The position numbers and the translations under genes are program-made. Shown here in pieces: positions 16,603 through 25,250 of a stretch of DNA of 39,931 nt. Under the pieces are notes generated by a model that was not told the origin of the DNA, searched no databases, and saw only the letters and a program-made list of their open reading frames with translations. The DNA comes from Campylobacter coli LMG 9860. Its GTDB lineage: Bacteria > Campylobacterota > Campylobacteria > Campylobacterales > Campylobacteraceae. How positions within the stretch are numbered: position 1 is the stretch's first letter; every line of letters begins with the position of its first letter. The stretch lies in the NCBI RefSeq assembly GCF_000254135.1, contig NZ_AINS01000019.1, forward strand, positions 1 to 39,931, written 5' to 3'.

Positions 16603-17548
16603 AGCTTCTATAAATTCCACCATACAAGATCTTGGGCGTAAAAATTATGCTAAATTAGGCATAGCAAGAAGCGGTGTGATGGATGAACTTTCTTTAAGGA
16701 TTGCAAATATCTTACTTGGAAATAAACAAGATGAAGCAGGACTTGAGCTTTGTTTAAAGGGTGGAAAATACGAATTTTTAGATGAAAGCTATTTTGTATT
16801 AAGCGGGGCAGAATTTGAAGCTAAATTAAATAATAAAAAAATTCAAACTTGCAAAGTTTATCAAGCAAAAAAGGGTGATATTTTAGAACTTGGTTTAGCA
16901 AAAATAGGTTTTCGAGGCTATCTATGCGTAGCGGGTGGATTTAAGATAAAAAGCTTTTTAAATTCAAAATCAAGCGATGTAAAAATGGGTGTTGGGGTAT
17001 TTAATGGAAGAGCTTTGCAAAAGGATGATGTATTAGAACTAAATAACAGCTTTATCCCCTTTAATCTATCAAAAAGAGAATGCGAAAATCCTGTTTTTCA
17101 ATTTGCTAAAGAACCCACTATCCGTGTTATTTTAGGCACAAATGATGATGCTTTTACGCAAAATGGCTTAAATACCTTTTTAAATACTAGTTATAAAATA
17201 GGCTTAAAAAGCGATAGAATGGCAATTTATGCAGAAGCTAAAACTACGATAGAACATAAAAATTCAGCCGATATTATTTCAGATCCTGCGGTTTTTGGAA
17301 GTATTCAAGTGCCAAAAAATGGCCTACCTATCATTTTAATGGCAGGAAGACAAAGCACTGGAGGTTATACAAAAATAGCCTCTGTTATAGAAAATGACTT
17401 GCCTTTGCTTGCACAAGCGAAATTAGGAACAAATTTTAAATTTGAAAACATTAGCATGCAAAATGCTTTAGAACTTTATAAGCAAAGGGAAGAAAAATTT
17501 AAGACTTTGGATAAAAAAATCAATCTTGATTTTGAAAATTTGATTTAA
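16583..17548 (+). CDS. pxpC: 5-oxoprolinase subunit C (KipA / biotin-dependent carboxyltransferase-like)
   Basis: Second subunit of the PxpBC hydrolase pair. 321 aa, typical length. The family start IEASINSTIQDLGRKNYAKLGIARSGVMDELSLRIAN is seen as QDLGRKNYAKLGIARSG and MDELSLRIANILLGN; later blocks are GGKYEFLDESYFVLSGAEF, FRGYLCVAGGF, RVILGTNDDAF, IGLKSDRMAIYAE and GLPIILMAGRQSTGGYTKIA. The ATG lies inside the 3' end of pxpB (20-nt overlap). The name KipA comes from B. subtilis. No kinase-control role is suggested here, as no KinA-like system is nearby. Confidence 0.9.
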   Translation: MSIKVIEASINSTIQDLGRKNYAKLGIARSGVMDELSLRIANILLGNKQDEAGLELCLKGGKYEFLDESYFVLSGAEFEAKLNNKKIQTCKVYQAKKGDILELGLAKIGFRGYLCVAGGFKIKSFLNSKSSDVKMGVGVFNGRALQKDDVLELNNSFIPFNLSKRECENPVFQFAKEPTIRVILGTNDDAFTQNGLNTFLNTSYKIGLKSDRMAIYAEAKTTIEHKNSADIISDPAVFGSIQVPKNGLPIILMAGRQSTGGYTKIASVIENDLPLLAQAKLGTNFKFENISMQNALELYKQREEKFKTLDKKINLDFENLI

Positions 17549-17556
17549 GGATAAAG

Positions 17557-18321
17557 ATGAATCCAAAAGAACTAAGAGAAAAAATCGCAAAAGGTGAGAT
17601 AAAAGAACAAACTTCAGGCATGGCCTTAGGCTACGCACAAGCAAATTTGGTGATTTTACCCAAAGAATACGCTAAAGACTTTCAAACCTTTTGCATGCTT
17701 AATCCAAAACCCTGCCCACTTTTAGAAATAGTACATGGTAAATTTACTCAAAAAATTGCCAAAAATGCAAATATTTACACCGATATTCCAAAATATTTTA
17801 TCTATGAAAATGGGATAAAAACTAAAGAAGCTTACGATATAAGCGAGTATTATAACGATGATTTGATAGGTTTTTTACTGGGTTGTAGCTTTTCTTTTGA
17901 AGAAGCTTTACTTGAAAAAGGCTTAGAAATAAGACATATTAGCAATAAATGCAATGTGCCAATGTATAAAACCAATATTGCTTGCAAAAGTGTAGGAGTT
18001 TTTAGCGGTGAAATGGTTGTTTCCATGCGTCCCTTTACTCCTGATAATGCCAAAAAAGCTAAAGAAATCACTGCTAATTTTCCTTTGGTTCACGGAGCTC
18101 CTGTGCAAATTGGCAATGCTAAGGAAATTGGTATAAATAATATTTTAAAAGCTGATTTTGGTGATGATCCTATTATAAAAGAAGGCGAAATTCCTGTATT
18201 TTGGGCTTGCGGAGTAACTCCACAAAATGTGATAATGAAAGCAAAATTGCCTTTTGTGATTACCCATGCGCCAGGGCATATGTTTATAAGCGATATTTTA
18301 AATTCATCTTTAAAATCTTAG
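17557..18321 (+). CDS. DUF1445 family (YcsI-like, putative D-glutamate cyclase/hydro-lyase)
   Basis: 254-aa cytoplasmic protein of the DUF1445 family (YcsI in B. subtilis). Recognisable blocks are LREKIAKGEIKEQTSGMALGYAQANLVILP, cited here as QTSGMALGYAQANLVILPK, then LIGFLLGCSFSFEEALLEKG, CNVPMYKTNIACKSVGVFSG, VSMRPFTPDNAKKA, PLVHGAPVQIGNA and FWACGVTPQNVIM plus THAPGHMFISD. A eukaryotic relative (DGLUCY) converts between 5-oxo-D-proline and D-glutamate, so a D-stereoisomer role beside PxpABC is plausible. The ATG follows AAGGATAAAG, 8 nt after pxpC. It overlaps the convergent EamA gene by 4 nt. Confidence 0.82.
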   Translation: MNPKELREKIAKGEIKEQTSGMALGYAQANLVILPKEYAKDFQTFCMLNPKPCPLLEIVHGKFTQKIAKNANIYTDIPKYFIYENGIKTKEAYDISEYYNDDLIGFLLGCSFSFEEALLEKGLEIRHISNKCNVPMYKTNIACKSVGVFSGEMVVSMRPFTPDNAKKAKEITANFPLVHGAPVQIGNAKEIGINNILKADFGDDPIIKEGEIPVFWACGVTPQNVIMKAKLPFVITHAPGHMFISDILNSSLKS

Positions 18322-19217
18322 GATTTTTTCTTGCCATAAATATTGATAAAATATATAGCAAAAATCGCTAAAACACAGCCTATTAAAGTAAGTATAGTAG
18401 GCACTTCATCTAAGATAAAAAAGCTACAAATCAAAGCACTTGCAGGAGTGATTAAAACAAAAGAATTTGCTTTTACACTTCCTAAAATATGAATTCCATA
18501 ATAATATATACTCGTACCTACCACCGTAGATAAAAAAGCCACCACAAAAAGATTGATCCAAAATTTAAAATCAAATTGAAAGATCTCATAACTTTTAAGA
18601 TCAAACAACACCCATGAAAACATCAATAATGACATAAGATTGATATAAAAATTGATCGCCAAAGGATGAGTTCCTTTTGCTTTATGAGTAAAAACAGCCA
18701 TTAAAGCCCATATAAAAGCACAGCTTAAAAACAAAGCATTAAACTTACCCAAAAGCTCTTCCATAGAGCCTAAATTTAGCAAACAAAGCCCTGAAATCAA
18801 ACCCAAAAATAAGCCTAGAATTTCACTCTTTGTGATCTTGTGAGTTGATTTTTTATCTTTTTGAAAGAATATCGCTATCACAAATATCAAATAAGAAAAT
18901 ATAGGGATCATAGTGGTTACTAAAACCCCTCCTTTACCTGCTAAACCATGCTTTATAGCGATAAAAAATACAAAGGCATAAAGTCCATTTAAAACTCCTG
19001 CTATCAAGACCCATTTTAAAGCATTTTTTTCAAGTCTAAGAGGAATTTTTAAAAAGCTTAAAACAAAAAATGAACCCAATACAACAAAGAAAAAACGCCA
19101 GAAGGTAATAATAGAAGTATCTGTATAGTTCGCCAAAATCTTAGATGTCGGCCATGAAGAACCCCATAAAAACATAGCAATAACAAGCAAGATAAATAAA
19201 TATTTTGAACGATCCAT
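18318..19217 (-). CDS. EamA/DMT-superfamily inner-membrane transporter
   Basis: Drug/metabolite transporter of 299 aa with about ten hydrophobic helices in two EamA repeats. The first repeat starts AMFLWGSSWPTSKILANYTD, and the second contains FIWALMAVFTHKAKGTHPLAINFYINL and ends with ASALICSFFILDEVPT. The WGSSWP and ...P..A.....LGE-like blocks (here LDEVPT) are typical. Substrate unknown; many relatives export amino acids or metabolites. Corresponds to Cj1544c. Its 3' end overlaps the DUF1445 gene on the other strand by 4 nt, so the two transcripts converge. Confidence 0.85.
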   Translation of the reverse strand: MDRSKYLFILLVIAMFLWGSSWPTSKILANYTDTSIITFWRFFFVVLGSFFVLSFLKIPLRLEKNALKWVLIAGVLNGLYAFVFFIAIKHGLAGKGGVLVTTMIPIFSYLIFVIAIFFQKDKKSTHKITKSEILGLFLGLISGLCLLNLGSMEELLGKFNALFLSCAFIWALMAVFTHKAKGTHPLAINFYINLMSLLMFSWVLFDLKSYEIFQFDFKFWINLFVVAFLSTVVGTSIYYYGIHILGSVKANSFVLITPASALICSFFILDEVPTILTLIGCVLAIFAIYFINIYGKKKS

Positions 19218-19262
19218 TTATACTACCTTTGAAATAAATAAGAATGTTTTTATGATATCAAA

Positions 19263-19289
19263 ATGCTAGGTTAAATAATAACCCAGCAT
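19263..19289 (-). terminator. Terminator of the MFS-mdaB unit
   Basis: Stem ATGCT.GGTTA / TAACC.AGCAT with one mismatch and an AATAA loop, followed on the minus strand by TTTT. It lies about 60 nt past the mdaB stop and just upstream of the EamA gene start. Moderate confidence. Confidence 0.55.
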
Positions 19290-19350
19290 GAATTAATGTT
19301 TATTTAAAATCATCTATGAAATGGTGCAAATTTTACATTTGCTATTTAGC

Positions 19351-19932
19351 TTAGCTAAACACTTTTTGCAAATGCGCTTTATAATCCTCGATGTATTTTT
19401 CTACTTGTGGATTTTTCATCACATCATTGCAAATAAAAGTCGGCAAAGGCTTCATACCTAAAAACTGATTTGCTTTGTGTAAATGCAAATACACTCCATC
19501 TACGCCCACACCTTCAAAAAACTGATCTTTATCATTAAAGGCTTCAAGTGGTGCATTCCAAGTAAGGCTAAACATATATTTTTTATTATTTACAAGTCCG
19601 CCGCTGCCATATTTTTTACTTGCATCTTCTCTACTTCTACCATCGTTTGCATAAAATTTTCCATGCCCTGCAGTAAAAACCTCATCAATGTATTTTTTCA
19701 CTATCCAAGGCTCACCCATCCACCATCCTGGCATTTGATAGATGATCGCATCAGCATTAAGTATCTTTGCAACTTCATTTTCTATATCATATCCCTTATC
19801 GATATAGGTTTCATCGACCTTTAATCCCAAATTCAAAAGGCTTTCTTTTGCCACTTCGTGCAAAGTATCATTGAGCTTGCCGCCTGAATGTCCGAAACTT
19901 TTTGCTCCATTTAATAAAAGTATATTTTTCAT
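19351..19932 (-). CDS. mdaB: NAD(P)H quinone reductase, MdaB type
   Basis: Flavodoxin-fold FAD enzyme that reduces quinones by two electrons and limits oxidative stress. 193 aa, as in E. coli and Helicobacter MdaB. The N terminus KNILLLNGAKSFGHSGGKLND is the family's FAD-phosphate loop. ADAIIYQMPGWWMGEPWIVKKYID and TAGHGKFYANDGRSR, then YMFSLTWNAPLEAF, are further MdaB signatures (substrate and FAD contacts). The ATG at 19932 follows GGAG. It lies 16 nt downstream of the MFS gene and is probably co-transcribed with it. Corresponds to Cj1545c. Confidence 0.92.
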   Translation of the reverse strand: MKNILLLNGAKSFGHSGGKLNDTLHEVAKESLLNLGLKVDETYIDKGYDIENEVAKILNADAIIYQMPGWWMGEPWIVKKYIDEVFTAGHGKFYANDGRSREDASKKYGSGGLVNNKKYMFSLTWNAPLEAFNDKDQFFEGVGVDGVYLHLHKANQFLGMKPLPTFICNDVMKNPQVEKYIEDYKAHLQKVFS

Positions 19933-19948
19933 CTTTTCTCCTTTATAA

Positions 19949-21139
19949 TTAAATTTTTAATTTTTTATCTTCTAATCTCATTCTAACCAATACCAAAATA
20001 AGCCCTAAGCCCACCATGATGATAGAACTTATCGCAATGTATTTAGTTTCTTTTATAGAAATGACTAAGCCACAAAGAGTAGCACCTACGCTGATAGAAA
20101 TATTTGAAACACTTATAAAAAGCCCATTGGTAAAATCTTTTGCCCTAGGGAAAGGAAAAGTGATGATATAATGCATTGCATTATTCATAGCCCCATTTAC
20201 AATTCCCAAAATCAAACTTAATGTAAGCATGATTGCAAATTGCGCTGCATTTACAAAAATCAAAGCATATATCAAAATCATTGCCATAGAAGCAAATATA
20301 AGCGTTTGATTTGAGTGATTGACTAAAGTTTTTCCTGCGATATTATTACCAATAATACTTGCAAAACCATAAATAAAAAGTGCTAAACTGATATTTGTAA
20401 AGCTCATTTTACTCACGCTAAATAAAAATTCAGAATAATAAGAATAAAATCCTAAATATCCAGTCGAAATACAAAAAACAGCAAGCATAGAAATCCACAA
20501 AAGCGCATATCTTAGACTTAAAAGCTGTTTTCCTACCTTTATCCTACTTGTCTTTTTAAATTCAGGCATAAAAAACAAAGTGATAAAAAACGCTAAAGAA
20601 TTGATCACCACATAAAAAGCCATCGCCATTTCAAAGCTAAAATTCCCACCAAAATAACTACTAAGGGGCACACCAAGAACCAAACCTGCGCTAATAGCCA
20701 TAAAAATCTTTGCGACTATATGGGGTACTTTACTTTTATCATCTGCTAAATTTGCGGCTGTGCTAAAAGCAAGTGCAAGATAAATAGGATGAAAAAAAGC
20801 AGGGATAGCTCTTAAGATCAAATGAAGCCAAAAATCATTTACAAACATGCTTGCCAAAGAGCTAAGAGAAAAAATAGCCAAGCAAAATAACATAAGCTTT
20901 TTAGGATTAAAATTTGCACAAAGCATAGGTGCTATAGGCGCACAGCACATTACAATAAGTGCAAATATACTCACACTCCACCCCGCATCACTAACACTTA
21001 CGCCAAATTTCTCCGATATAAGCGGTATGATCCCCATCACCCCAAGCTCCATACTGATAAGCCCAAACACACCTAGACAAAGCGTGATTAAGATCTTGAT
21101 TTGATAAGTATTGTTTATAGTTATACTTGATTGTTGCAT
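19949..21139 (-). CDS. MFS efflux transporter (DHA1 type)
   Basis: Inner-membrane major facilitator of 396 aa with twelve predicted helices, probably a drug or sugar exporter of the AraJ/YdhP branch. Clear blocks are LGVFGLISMELGVMGIIPLISE, cited as LISMELGVMGIIPLIS, then GVSVSDAGWSVSIFALIVM and ILRAIPAFFHPIYLALAFS. The C-terminal half shows FIYGFASIIGNNIAGKTLV and ILGIVNGAMNNAM. A TTG at 21157 is in frame, but I prefer the ATG at 21139, which has AAGG 8 nt upstream. mdaB follows 16 nt downstream. From memory, C. jejuni NCTC 11168 has a MarR/HxlR-type regulator (Cj1546) in this position; none is present here. Confidence 0.85.
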   Translation of the reverse strand: MQQSSITINNTYQIKILITLCLGVFGLISMELGVMGIIPLISEKFGVSVSDAGWSVSIFALIVMCCAPIAPMLCANFNPKKLMLFCLAIFSLSSLASMFVNDFWLHLILRAIPAFFHPIYLALAFSTAANLADDKSKVPHIVAKIFMAISAGLVLGVPLSSYFGGNFSFEMAMAFYVVINSLAFFITLFFMPEFKKTSRIKVGKQLLSLRYALLWISMLAVFCISTGYLGFYSYYSEFLFSVSKMSFTNISLALFIYGFASIIGNNIAGKTLVNHSNQTLIFASMAMILIYALIFVNAAQFAIMLTLSLILGIVNGAMNNAMHYIITFPFPRAKDFTNGLFISVSNISISVGATLCGLVISIKETKYIAISSIIMVGLGLILVLVRMRLEDKKLKI

Positions 21140-21190
21140 TAAAAAAACCTTTTTCAAAAAATTAAACTCGCAATTTTAATTTATGCAAGT

Positions 21191-21196
21191 TATAAT
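21191..21196 (+). promoter_or_regulatory. -10 box upstream of the lipocalin gene
   Basis: TATAAT about 67 nt upstream of the lipocalin ATG in the 123-bp divergent gap with the MFS gene. A second weaker candidate, TATAAA, lies near 21227. No operator-like palindrome stands out. Confidence 0.35.
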
Positions 21197-21262
21197 GTCA
21201 ATACATAAAGTGATGATTTAATCAGATATAAAGAATATTTCAAAAAACAAAAGGAGGATATC

Positions 21263-21715
21263 ATGATAGAACTTATAGGAGATGTTAATTTAGAAAAATA
21301 TATGGGAACTTGGCTTGAAATGGCTAGAAAACCTGCATTTTTTCAAAAATCTTGCGTTCAGTCTAAAGCTGAATATCAACTAGAATACGAAGGCTCTACC
21401 CCTGTTGTAAATATAAAAAATATCTGTGTTAAAAAAGATGGAGAGGTTTCGCAAGTACAAGGCAAAGCCAAAGTAAAATCCCCAAGAGCTTTATCGGTGA
21501 AATTTAGCATTTTTATGAATTTATTTAATAAAACAAATTATGAAATTCTCTTTATAGACACAAACTATGAAGTCGCTGTCGTTGGAAGTCCTGATAAAGA
21601 GTATCTTTGGATTTTATCTAGAAAAATCATCGATAAAAAAGAGATAGATAAACTTTTAGATATCGCTAAGCAAAAAGGTTTTGACATTAGCGATATAGTT
21701 TTTGATAAGTATTAA
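21263..21715 (+). CDS. blc: Lipocalin (Blc-like)
   Basis: Small beta-barrel lipid or hydrophobic-ligand binder, 150 aa. The lipocalin GxW signature is MGTWLEMARKPAFFQ (about residues 14-28), followed by YEILFIDTNYEVAVVGSPDKEYLWILSRK, seen as YEVAVVGSPDKEYLWILSR, the second lipocalin block (T-D-Y...). E. coli Blc is an outer-membrane lipoprotein, but this protein has no signal peptide or lipobox, so it is probably cytoplasmic. AAGGAGG precedes the ATG at 21263. It converges directly with the dehydrogenase gene (no gap). Corresponds to Cj1547. Confidence 0.88.
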   Translation: MIELIGDVNLEKYMGTWLEMARKPAFFQKSCVQSKAEYQLEYEGSTPVVNIKNICVKKDGEVSQVQGKAKVKSPRALSVKFSIFMNLFNKTNYEILFIDTNYEVAVVGSPDKEYLWILSRKIIDKKEIDKLLDIAKQKGFDISDIVFDKY

Positions 21716-22795
21716 TTACTCATCTCTCATATCGATCACATAGCGGAATTTTGCTTTTCCTGAAGTGAGATTTTCATAAGCTTTGTCGATATCTTTTGAA
21801 GTGATGAGTTCGGTTTCAGGGTAAATTTTATGTTTTAAAGAAAAATCAAGCATTTCTTGAGTTTCTGCGATTCCGCCGATTAGTGAACCATAGACTTTTT
21901 TACCCGCTTTATGCACAAAGGTTATCACGCTGATACTTGGAGCAACTTCGTGAGGTGGCAAACCCACTATCGCCATTTCACCGCCAAATTTAAGCAAATC
22001 CATATAAGCACTAGGATCATAAGGAGTTGGGATGGTAGAAATGATAAGATCAAAGCGTTCTTTTACAGCATTTTTATCTGTGCTTGTATAAAAAGAACTC
22101 ACGCCCATAGCCAAAGCATCGGCTTTTTTGTTTTCATTTCTAGCAAAAACACTTACTTTTGCACCCATTTTCACAGCATATTTAACCGCCATCATACCAA
22201 GTCCGCCAAATCCTGCTACTGCTACGCTTGAGCCAGCTTTAATGTTTGAAAATTTAAGCGGAGAATAAGTGGTAATTCCTGCACAAAGCAAAGGCGCGAC
22301 TTTTTCCATCGGTGCATCTTTTGGCACACAAACAGCAAATTTTTCACTTACGACTATGTTGTTTGAGTAGCCTCCATAGGTGTTTTCATTATCATGAAAA
22401 ATATCGCAGCTATTGTAAGTATAGATGGTTTGTCCTTTTTCGCAAAATTGCTCTTGGGATTTTTTGCATGCTTCGCATTCTCCGCATGAATTTACCATAC
22501 AGCCAACCCCTGCATAATCCCCTACTTTAAATTTGCTCACATTTTTACCCACTGCGATCACTTCTCCTGCTATCTCATGCCCTGGCACACAAGGATACAC
22601 AGCTTCTCCCCACTCGCTTCTTGCAGTGTGGATGTCGCTATGACAAATTCCTGCGTATAAAATTTTAATCAAAATATCATTATCACCCACAGCGTGGCGT
22701 GTGAATTCAAAGGGTGTGAATTTCGCATCTTTGCTAAGCATAGCATAGCCCTTGCTTTGAATGCGACCATTTTCTAAAAAGATTTTAGAGTCCAT
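21716..22795 (-). CDS. Zinc-dependent alcohol/aldehyde dehydrogenase (YahK/CAD type)
   Basis: Medium-chain dehydrogenase, 359 aa, NADP-dependent by similarity to the cinnamyl-alcohol-dehydrogenase branch. Catalytic zinc ligands: Cys in ILYAGICHSDIHTARSEWG and His-Glu in VPGHEIAGEVIAVG. Structural zinc cluster: GCMVNSCGECEACKKSQEQF plus the next Cys. The Rossmann motif is VAVAGFGGLGMMAVKYAVKMG (GxGxxG). LPPHEVAPSISVITFVHKAGKKVYGSLIGG follows the expected order. It likely reduces aldehydes to alcohols. Corresponds to Cj1548c. It converges with the lipocalin and is divergent from the restriction island. Confidence 0.92.
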   Translation of the reverse strand: MDSKIFLENGRIQSKGYAMLSKDAKFTPFEFTRHAVGDNDILIKILYAGICHSDIHTARSEWGEAVYPCVPGHEIAGEVIAVGKNVSKFKVGDYAGVGCMVNSCGECEACKKSQEQFCEKGQTIYTYNSCDIFHDNENTYGGYSNNIVVSEKFAVCVPKDAPMEKVAPLLCAGITTYSPLKFSNIKAGSSVAVAGFGGLGMMAVKYAVKMGAKVSVFARNENKKADALAMGVSSFYTSTDKNAVKERFDLIISTIPTPYDPSAYMDLLKFGGEMAIVGLPPHEVAPSISVITFVHKAGKKVYGSLIGGIAETQEMLDFSLKHKIYPETELITSKDIDKAYENLTSGKAKFRYVIDMRDE

Positions 22796-22889
22796 TTTCT
22801 CTCCTTATTTTTTGATTTTTGAAATTATAAAACATTAGAGTAGCTATAAGTCAAGAGGGAAATTAAATTTTTTAAAAATTTATTATAAA

Positions 22890-22898
22890 TGTTATAAT
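22890..22898 (+). promoter_or_regulatory. Promoter of the hsdR-rloC-hsdS unit
   Basis: Extended -10 TGTTATAAT 31 nt before the hsdR ATG in the 133-bp gap with the divergent dehydrogenase. TGGGG acts as the ribosome site. It is the only good promoter before hsdS, so hsdR, rloC and hsdS are probably one transcript. Confidence 0.5.
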
Positions 22899-22928
22899 TA
22901 CAAAATTTAATTTCACTTTGGGGTAAAA

Positions 22929-25247
22929 ATGCAAAATTTATATTCAGAAGATGATACAAGGGTTAAGCTTATAGACGCAAAGCTTTATGCTAGTTCTTGG
23001 AGTGAAGAAAATATCATAAGGAATTATTATTTCACCGATGGACGCAAACTCATAGGCAACAAAAGAGCTGAAAGAAAATTTGCAGATTATTTGCTCAAAT
23101 TTCAAAACAACAATCTTGCCATCATAGAAGCTAAAAAACAAAACAAAGACGCCTTAGATGGCTTATCTCAAGGTATAGAATACGCTAAAACTTTAAATGT
23201 GCCTTTTGTTTATAGCACTAATGGCGATAAAATTTATGAGTATGATTTAAGGGTTTCAAGGGGTGAGTATATAGAAAATTTTCCAAGCCCTAACGAACTT
23301 TTTCAAAGAGTTTATGGAAATTTAAAAGAATGGCAATACAAACTTTTAACTCAAAGAGAATTATACATACCTCAAAAAACATTAAGATACTACCAAAAAA
23401 TAGCCGTAGATAAAGTCATAGAAGCTTTAATCAATGGTAAAGATAGAATTTTACTTACCCTTGCTACCGGCACAGGTAAGACGACTATAGCTTTTGCTTT
23501 GTGTTATCGTTTGCTTGAAGCAAGATGGAATAAAGAAAACAAAGACCAAAAACCTAAAATATTGTTTTTATGCGATAGAGTGAGCTTAAGAGATCAAGCT
23601 TTGGGAGAATTTAACGCAGTAGAAAGCGATTGTAAAGTAATCAGCGCAGAAGAGATTAGAAAAAATGATGGAAAAATCATCACCAACGCAAATGTTTTCT
23701 TTGGAATTTATCAAAGTCTAGCTGCAAATTCTAAAGATCAAGAAAATACCCAAGAAGAACAAGAGAGCAAATTTTATCTACAATACCCAAAAGATTTTTT
23801 TGACCTTATCATCATCGATGAGTGTCACAGAGGCGGAGCAAACGAAGAAGGAAACTGGGCGTGCGTACTAGAGCACTTTTCATCAGCTACTCATTTAGGA
23901 CTTACTGCCACACCTAAAAAGAGTGATAATGTAGACACTTACAGGTATTTTGGTGAAAGTGCGTATGAGTATAGCCTAAAAGAGGGTATAGAAGATGGAT
24001 TTTTAACCCCTTATAAGGTAAAACGCATCACCACCACACTTAGCGAAGGCTATGTATATAATCCTGATGATCTCATAGAAGGAGAGCTAGAAAAAGGATT
24101 TTATAAAATGAGTGAATTTGAAAGAAATATCCATCTACCTCAATATAATGATTTTCTAGCTAAAGAAATTTTAAAACTTATAGATCCTATGGATAAAACC
24201 ATCATCTTTTGTGCCAATCAAGCTCACGCAAGCGATATAAAAAGAGCTATTGATAAATTTAAAAGTGTTAAAAGAGATGATTATTGTGTAAGAGTTACGA
24301 GCGATGAGGGTAAGATAGGACTTGAATATTTAAAACAATTTCAAGACAATGACAAAAGCTATCCTGTAATCCTTACAAGCTCTAAAATGCTAACCACAGG
24401 CGTAGATGCTAGAAATGTCCGCAATATAGTACTTTTGGCAAATATAGGCTCTATCATAGAATTTAAACAAATCATAGGGCGAGGCACTAGAGTGTATGAA
24501 GGAAAAGACTTTTTTACCATCATAGATTTTGTAGGTGCGACAAAGTTATTTTATGATCCAAAATGGGATGGCGAACAAGTCAAAGATGAAGATAAAGAAG
24601 ATAAAAGCGAAATTTGGGGCAAGCAAAATAAAAAAGAATCAGACAAAACAAAAGAAACAGAAAGCAAAAAAGCAATCACCGTGCATTTAAAAGGCACAAA
24701 ACTCAAAGTGCTTGACATAAACACAAGCTATCTAGGAAGTAATGGCAAACCACTTAGCACTAAAGAATTTTTAGAATTTTTGATAGGCAAGCTAGCAGAA
24801 TACTACGACGATGAAGTAAAACTTCGTGAAATTTGGAGCAAGCAAGAAACTAGGCTGAATTTCTTAAAAACCCTTGAAAAAGATGGAGTGGATGAAAATG
24901 CCTTGAAAGATTTGGGTGAAATTTTTGATAAAAAGGATTGTGATATATATGATGTTTTGGCACATTTGAGTTTTAATGCTGAGATCAAAACAAGACAAGA
25001 ACGCGTTTTACAAGTAGAAAAGAGTGAATTTTTAAAACGCTTCCAAAAAGAAAAAGCTCTGAAATTCATAGAATTTTTACTCGGTAGATATCAGCAATAC
25101 GGCATAAAAGATTTTGATAGAAGCTTGGCTCCTTTGATAGAGCTTAGCTCTTTAGGCAATGTAAAAGAAATAGTCAGTGAATTTGGCGGGGTGGAGAATT
25201 TAAAGCAAAGCGTAGATGATTTGCAAAGGGAAATTTATGCGAGGTAA
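22929..25247 (+). CDS. hsdR: Type I restriction endonuclease subunit R
   Basis: Motor and nuclease subunit of a type I restriction enzyme, which translocates DNA and cuts unmethylated DNA. 772 aa, near the 800-aa size of EcoAI/EcoEI-type R subunits rather than the larger EcoKI or EcoR124I types. The N-terminal PD-(D/E)xK nuclease shows Asp53 and Glu67-Ala-Lys69 (AIIEAKK). The helicase core has ATGTGKT (179-185), IIIDECHRGG (DECH at 297-300), GLTATPKK, TGVDARNVRNIVLLANIGS and motif VI QIIGRGTRVYEG. The C-terminal 200 residues match an EcoEI_R-like C domain. 3 nt separate it from rloC. Confidence 0.95.
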   Translation: MQNLYSEDDTRVKLIDAKLYASSWSEENIIRNYYFTDGRKLIGNKRAERKFADYLLKFQNNNLAIIEAKKQNKDALDGLSQGIEYAKTLNVPFVYSTNGDKIYEYDLRVSRGEYIENFPSPNELFQRVYGNLKEWQYKLLTQRELYIPQKTLRYYQKIAVDKVIEALINGKDRILLTLATGTGKTTIAFALCYRLLEARWNKENKDQKPKILFLCDRVSLRDQALGEFNAVESDCKVISAEEIRKNDGKIITNANVFFGIYQSLAANSKDQENTQEEQESKFYLQYPKDFFDLIIIDECHRGGANEEGNWACVLEHFSSATHLGLTATPKKSDNVDTYRYFGESAYEYSLKEGIEDGFLTPYKVKRITTTLSEGYVYNPDDLIEGELEKGFYKMSEFERNIHLPQYNDFLAKEILKLIDPMDKTIIFCANQAHASDIKRAIDKFKSVKRDDYCVRVTSDEGKIGLEYLKQFQDNDKSYPVILTSSKMLTTGVDARNVRNIVLLANIGSIIEFKQIIGRGTRVYEGKDFFTIIDFVGATKLFYDPKWDGEQVKDEDKEDKSEIWGKQNKKESDKTKETESKKAITVHLKGTKLKVLDINTSYLGSNGKPLSTKEFLEFLIGKLAEYYDDEVKLREIWSKQETRLNFLKTLEKDGVDENALKDLGEIFDKKDCDIYDVLAHLSFNAEIKTRQERVLQVEKSEFLKRFQKEKALKFIEFLLGRYQQYGIKDFDRSLAPLIELSSLGNVKEIVSEFGGVENLKQSVDDLQREIYAR

Positions 25248-25250
25248 AAA

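Noticed and set aside
19483-19824. 113-codon open frame on the plus strand inside mdaB
   Set aside because: Antisense shadow of a fully recognised gene; composition is low-complexity and no promoter or ribosome site is seen.
21140-21157. TTG start for the MFS exporter six codons upstream
   Set aside because: AAGG precedes the ATG at 21139 and lies within the extra codons; the TTG has no ribosome site.
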